Below, in pieces: positions 58,886-64,000 of a DNA stretch of 64,000 bases. This stretch comes from Spodoptera frugiperda (taxonomy: Eukaryota > Arthropoda > Insecta > Lepidoptera > Noctuidae), in the NCBI RefSeq assembly GCF_023101765.2, contig NC_064220.1, forward strand, positions 10,168,001 to 10,232,000, in the 5' to 3' direction. A program made the position numbers and the translations under genes. How positions within the stretch are numbered: the stretch's first letter is position 1; the number at the start of each line of letters is the position of its first letter. The notes below the pieces were generated by a model that was given only the letters and a program-made list of their open reading frames with translations, did not search any database and had not been told where the DNA came from.

Positions 58886-60067
58886 TTAGCCTATGCAAAG
58901 TGAAAGATTGTAAAGAAAACAGAATTTCATTTAGAAACGAATTTGTTACAGTAAATCATCTATATTGTGTGCAGTATTATTAGTGCTTACTTAAATAAGC
59001 AGGTTACCACAAAAACTTGTGGCTTAAGTAGAAACTAGATCTTCAGGATACAGAGGTAAGGAAACCAATTTTATTTATTGCACATAGCTTCTACGACTTA
59101 TGGTGTTATGGAGACGATCCCATCTTTGTTTTAGTGGTGGAAATAGGTATACGACGTTTGGTCTGATTTTCAAAACCACATCGAGACTACAGTTTCGTAA
59201 AACTAGGGTCGTATACTTATGTGTAGAGTTCACATTGCAATGTATAATGTTGTTTTCTTTACATTTCTTTCTTACAAAAGTATGAAAGAGAAACGGACAG
59301 ACAGACACAAGACTGTCCATCTCAAACCTTTACTTTTATTTTTATGTCTACAGATCCATAAAAGTAATCATATTGATTTGTTCATAGAATTTTCACTAAT
59401 GATCAAAAGTGTAATAAAAAGAGGCAATGTATTAGAAACCCTGTAATATCGAACTTGTTAAAATCACACATGACAGTTTAGCCACACCTTTAGAAGACAC
59501 AAAATAACAAACAACCCGCTATAAACAGGAATAGACTTTGCGGTAATATTTACAGTAAGAAATTAGATGTTTAACAAACTGTTATGTAATATCTTTGTAA
59601 CCACAGCTTCTTATTAGAGTGATTTAAAATAATATGACAAGTGGAATTATGGCCAACTAACGTCGTACAACTTGACAAACTTAAATCTGCGGTGCCTAGA
59701 TGTCGCTAGCGTCTTTAATGGCGGACTTTGCTTTGTTATTGCATGGACGTTTCTTAGTTTTGATTTTGTTCAACTGCAAATATAAGTTGGTGTTTATAAT
59801 GAATGGTAATTTTAAACAGATGTCTATTATTTTCTATTTGTTTGCGTTATCATCGTAAATTAGAAGTAAAGAGGTAGTTATTATCTGCAGTGAAGGTGAC
59901 TTTGACGACAAAAATAAATTGCTTGCAGTGATTAGACAGACATGTTTATGGGTTATATGTTGTTGTTTCGGTAATGTTATTTTCATAAAATATATGCATT
60001 GATTGCGCTGTTGCAAATGACGAGGAAGCCTATACAATAATGAACCAACACATTTATAACTACTCAG
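58886..60067. other. intergenic, no gene seen
   Basis: AT-rich. Overlapping open frames on both strands at 59075-59446 and 59834-60073 have no recognisable features. Confidence 0.65.
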
Positions 60068-60194
60068 ACTCACGTAATTGTTTGACGAGAAACTCGACTA
60101 GTTTCAAGTCATGCTAGAGGCTCATATCCAAGAGCAGCATTCCGCGACACACGACGCGGGGATTGTTGATTCCTCGTCAAACAATTACGTGAGT
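60068..60194. mobile_element. MITE-like element with perfect 22-bp terminal inverted repeats
   Basis: The 22 bp at 60068-60089 are the exact reverse complement of 60173-60194 (ends actcacgtaattg and caattacgtgagt). The 83-bp core contains gaaactcgactagtttc, itself a small inverted repeat, and a CG-rich stretch. No open frame. It is non-autonomous. I see no clear target-site duplication. Confidence 0.85.
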
Positions 60195-60714
60195 AAGCCG
60201 ATAACACAATAATTAATTTAGTATACCTTACGAAAGTTAAAATAAATTTTTCAACTGTAGTAAATAATACAGGCTCGCACTCTAATCCGTCGCTCGAGTA
60301 ATATCGAGCGGTCGAACGCACGCACATCGCACAGCACAGGATACGGTTATATAACCCAGATTGTGACTTGGAGCTAAAAGAATTTTTATTTTTTACCAAC
60401 ACCGCTAGGGTAAAACTAATTAGAAATTTTCGTCCACATTTATGGGTAAAAGAAACCCATTAATCATGCGAGAAGGGCTCTATATTTTCGGTTGCCGTAA
60501 TAGTCTTGGAAGAAAATAATGGAACTCCCATTCTGTGGTCGTAATTGACTGTAATTCATTCCGTTTTTACATAATAGCATTAATAACTGGTCGTATTTTA
60601 ACCATAAAAGTTTGGGGAAAATTATTTTCGTTTTGCGTCAGTTTTAAAGGCATTTTTTATAAGATTCTAGATTTACATACCTTGTTTTTTTTTGAGGATA
60701 TATATTCATTGATT
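60195..60714. other. intergenic, no gene seen
   Basis: AT-rich sequence. Open frames at 60109-60402 (minus) and 60535-60735 show no domain features and the first overlaps a transposable element. Confidence 0.65.
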
Positions 60715-60832
60715 GACTTCTCGCGCCTTGGGTGAGGTGAGAGGGAGTCACAACCCTTTCTAACTTAAAACTACCCCGTTCCTACTCCTGCTTTGAGCAG
60801 GAACCCCGGTAATCCACTAGGTGTTACAGTTG
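60715..60832 (-). mobile_element. SINE-like lepidopteran repeat, copy C
   Basis: Same family as copies A, B and D: gacttctcgcgccttgggtg, then ccgttcctactcctgctttg, aaccccggtaatccactagg. It is more diverged than copy D. Confidence 0.7.
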
Positions 60833-61435
60833 CTTTTACTATGAAAGAATATTCAGAGACCTAGGATATTGGTCTAGTCCAATGAGTATGAGGTGGAAAA
60901 TATGCTTAAATCGTTACCGTTAATTACGTAACGTAATATTTACTTATAGGATCACCCAAATTAATATCTGTTCTCTGATACTCGTTAGGTACAGCTCTCA
61001 GAAAAATAATAATGTTAGGTAAATATAAAAAATGGTATAATATGAATCCATTTCCATTTTCCTAAATAAGTATAATTTACATCGAAATGAACTCTTTCAC
61101 TTACAAAGTTTAGTACATGTATAGTATAGTAACATGCATTAACCTTTTTTGTCAGAAGGGTGGTGGAGGCCATGGATGGAGGCTAGGGCGACCTTTTACA
61201 AGGACATTTATTAAGGTCACTCTGTCCTTTTTGGGAATCCCTACATCAATAGATATTTATACTGCAAGATCATTTCCATATTCCGTAAAGATAGAGATGT
61301 GGTAGACTGGTAGTCATCTTTTTCCAGTAGGTACTTCTTCTTTCTGTAGGTACGTATTCTTAGCAAAATATTCTTAATTTTCAGTATTACATGAGTTTTT
61401 GAAGCACGAAGCCTAGAATATACATATAACATATA
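60833..61435. other. intergenic, no gene seen
   Basis: Sequence between SINE-like copies C and D. The open frame at 61117-61305 has no features. Confidence 0.65.
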
Positions 61436-61673
61436 AAACTCGCTGCCCATTACTTCTTTTTTGACGGATGATAATAATGTACTGACTTCTCCCGCCTTGG
61501 GCGAGGTGAGAGGAAGTGTCAGACTCTTACTGACTAAAAACCACCCCGTTCCTTCTTCTGCTTTTCGAGCCGGAGCCTGGGTAAACCCGCTAGGTAGTCC
61601 GCAACTCAAGCATGAAAGCTAGAATGGTACCTGATATACAACCTATGGTTCTTAAACTCGCTGCCCATTACTT
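61436..61673 (-). mobile_element. SINE-like copy D with 20-bp flanking direct repeat
   Basis: Copy D (61483-61608) lies between two identical 20-bp strings, AAACTCGCTGCCCATTACTT, at 61436-61455 and 61654-61673. Direct repeats of this length are the target-site duplication expected of retroposition. The element is non-coding; the open frame on the minus strand here is a by-product. Confidence 0.8.
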
Positions 61674-62015
61674 GCTTTAACATTCTAAAAATGTTTAGTT
61701 GATATTTTTTTACCATCCCGAACCGCAATCCTAGCATTCCATGTTAACAAGTGAGAATCCTGCTGATCCCTTAAAAAGATAGCGTGAAATAAAGAAATAA
61801 AAGATGTGGAAAAGGGCGTATAACAAAGGACGGGTTGTGTGCTGTTTAACCTAAGTTATAAGAGAACTGAATTTATAGGATTTTAAATATGTTATTTTAT
61901 TTAACCAGTATATCTAAACATCTTGCTAGCATGGAGATAAATTAAACTTTCAGTTTATATTTGTAATTTCAGTATTCAGTACTGAGTATACTTCAGTTTA
62001 TATTTTCATTTTGTT
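61674..62015. other. intergenic, no gene seen
   Basis: AT-rich; a GCATTCCA string at 61734 is the only motif noted. Confidence 0.65.
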
Positions 62016-62114
62016 ATCATCATCACATCAGTCACAGGACGTCCACTATTGAAAATAGGCCTCCTCAAATGACTTCGAGATAGGCGGGTTCGAAACGACC
62101 TGTATCCAGCGATG
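62016..62114. repeat. lepidopteran interspersed repeat fragment (ataggcctcctc type)
   Basis: The fragment has atcatcatcacatcagtcac, aggacgtccactattg, aaaataggcctcctcaaatg and ctgtatccagcgatg. This arrangement is typical of a very common repeat in moth and butterfly genomes (from memory). It is a short, decayed copy. Confidence 0.7.
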
Positions 62115-63190
62115 TAATCCATTCTCAGTTAGTTAGTTTTAATTGATCTATTAACTATGTTATAATAATTAAATTTGGTAAGCGTCATTAAAGGTTGGGC
62201 CATTAATTAACCCAGGATTTTATTATATTTACAAGTTTTACAGCTTACAGTTAAAATATGATTATTTTCTGTATAAGAATTAGTATACTCTTCTCACATA
62301 GGATTACCTGAAGAATTGAATAGGGTTGCAGACTGCCTATAGTTATAACATAAACTAACCTACACCTAAAAAGGTTCTAAAATCTATCCCAAAAACTTCC
62401 AATTTCTTTAAACACATGGTCATCAAAGTTCCCTAAAATAGGAGCTATGGTACCTTTAATTACACAATCCCGCGGTCCCTTCCACCTTGCACCCCACGAG
62501 TGCGTGACGGTGGCGTCACGCGCCGCTACGCCCGGAAGTGGCAGGGGGTAGGCAGGGAGGGAGGCACAACTTATACCGAATTATGGAAATTTTGTAACAA
62601 TACTGGCCTGACCAGCAGGTTATGGCTTTCTGTTATGGCTACAGAGTTTTATATAATAGTAATTTTTGGTTAAAAGTTTAGAATTCGGATAAAGTGGTGC
62701 GATAAGGTTGTTGTGTTTGACTCTCGTCATGTATCGATGAATGGCTGGTAGAAAGTAATGTAACATTATAGTATCACAACGCAATAATCTTCTCGATGCG
62801 TCTGGAAAAAGCTTTAGATCCCCTAAAGCCAATTTCAAAGCGCGTTTATATTAGAAAGAAGGCCAAATGGTAAGACTTCTACTCGCTGTTCAATGCTCGC
62901 TTATTCATTGGTCAAATTGTCAAGAAAGCGACATTGAGTTCGAATTACATGTCTATCAGATACCTATAAATTTTGAAATACTCAGAAATTGAGGTCTATA
63001 GGAAGTCTGCATGTATTATTATTATTATGTCCAATACATTGATATAACAGTAATATTTCCCCTTTCAAAGGACATAATCTGGTGAATGTGAACGTATTTC
63101 ACTTAACATTCACTTTTCATATTATGTTCTTTTCGATTCGTACGAATGGCGTCTTACTTCTGTGAAAATGTAGGTAATTTATAAGGAACA
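62115..63190. other. intergenic, no gene seen
   Basis: AT-rich except for a GC-rich patch at about 62470-62570 (tgacggtggcgtcacgcgcc, then gcagggagggaggcac). A short (TAT)n run is at about 63015-63028. Confidence 0.65.
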
Positions 63191-63335
63191 GTGAGTAAAC
63201 TTCCCAAGAAAAGGAGGATCCTGCGACCAGATGAAGTATTCGTGCCTGTCGGGCCTTCTTTGGGTGTTTTGTCCGTCAATAACGCTGACACTATTGAACG
63301 GATTTTAATGAAATTTTATATACAGATAAAGTATG

Positions 63336-63409
63336 AGCTGACTTGGATGATAGGATATTTTTTGTCCCACCGGAACAGAGGCGAAGCCGCTGGAAAACGC
63401 AGAGGCTAG
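63336..63409 (+). repeat. probable transposon-tail remnant
   Basis: gatgataggatattttttgt followed by gaagccgctggaaaacgc resembles a sequence seen at many places in lepidopteran genomes. The 72-codon open frame at 63191-63409 overlaps it. Its first part (SKLPKKRRILRPDEVFVPVG) could be coding remains of an element, but I cannot identify it. Confidence 0.45.
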
Positions 63410-63953
63410 TTTAAATTTTTGAACTAACCTATTTTATCATCCAGGTATATTATTTTCTACGTTCCAATAATCACAACAGAGATACATGTAATAACTTTTA
63501 ATAAATGTAACGGTGATAATACATGGTTTATGATGTATGGTGTGTGATGGTGTTTGATGGTGTATGGCCAACAATGGCCTAGTCACACAATAGTGTGGCT
63601 TGTGACATGCAGTGGATGTGCGCACGGCATTACAATGTCCACGGCGCGGATTGTCGGCGCCTAAATGTAGGGGCTCAGTTGTAGCGGGTTGATTAACTAA
63701 ATAAAGTCATATTCGAAGCTTATTCATTTCCTTAGTCGAAATAACAATAGAGTAGATGACTAATTTTTATTTGAATGACCGTCTTGTAATTTATTTTAAA
63801 ATATTAGGTAATAAACGTTTTTACATAAAAATGATGTATTTGCTACGACGCCTAATATTTTTTCATTACCAAAACGACAGACTAAATATTTGTTTAATTT
63901 TCATACTAAAACGTCTCCTGCTTTATCATCAACTAAGTACATTACCTTTACTT
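63410..63953. other. intergenic, degenerate GATGGTGT repeats, no gene seen
   Basis: About 63525-63568 holds an imperfect run of gatggtgt/gtatggtgt units. An AATAAA lies near 63700. No coding region is supported. Confidence 0.6.
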
Positions 63954-64000
63954 TAACACGTTAAACGCCATGGGGGACACCAGGTGACCGACGTTAGCGG
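63954..64000. repeat. repeat copy cut by the window edge
   Basis: taacacgttaaacgcca followed by caggtgaccgacg matches, in reverse orientation, the element at 49121-49210. It continues beyond the window. Confidence 0.6.

Noticed and set aside
63191..63409. 72-codon open frame as a gene
   Set aside because: Overlaps what looks like a transposon tail; the short frame has no recognisable domain.

Overview
The window is insect nuclear DNA, almost certainly from a moth and probably a noctuid-like lepidopteran. It is AT-rich with long introns and spliceosomal GT-AG exons. It carries scattered short repeats of the kind common in moth genomes: a SINE-like family with a 20-bp target-site duplication, small palindromic elements, and a fragment with the 'aggacgtccact...ataggcctcctc' signature.

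One gene dominates. Nineteen phase-consistent exons on the + strand between 7179 and 54460 encode the ortholog of Kibra (WWC1 family), the WW- and C2-domain scaffold that activates the Hippo pathway with Merlin and Expanded. The joined exons give 1124 residues ending in a stop codon. The exon with the start codon and first WW domain is not in the window and should lie to the left. Layout: intron (1-7178), WW2 exons (7179-7288 and 13578-13672) separated by 6.3 kb, a 27.4-kb intron, then coiled-coil exons (41098-43752), a Ser/Pro linker with a PPxY motif (44380-46877), the C2 domain (47156-48410), an acidic region (48805-49401), and the aPKC-binding-like and C-terminal coiled-coil region (51840-53694). 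The last exon (54151-54460) carries the conserved KEKMAFFTR segment plus an unusual extension of about 90 residues. The 3' UTR begins at 54461 and contains a strong inverted repeat.

The main surprise is a CpG-rich block inside the 27-kb intron (about 38230-39025). It has a coding-looking open frame with a PPxY motif and three Tyr-x-Asn motifs. Its plausible splice donor is in the right phase to join kibra exon 41098-41206, so it may be an alternative first exon giving a Kibra without WW domains, or part of an unrelated nested gene. A second theme is an apparent excess of TEAD/Scalloped-type RCATTCCA sites across the introns, which would fit feedback control of kibra by Yorkie.

After the gene (about 56300-64000) I see no convincing protein-coding gene, only repeats and AT-rich DNA.
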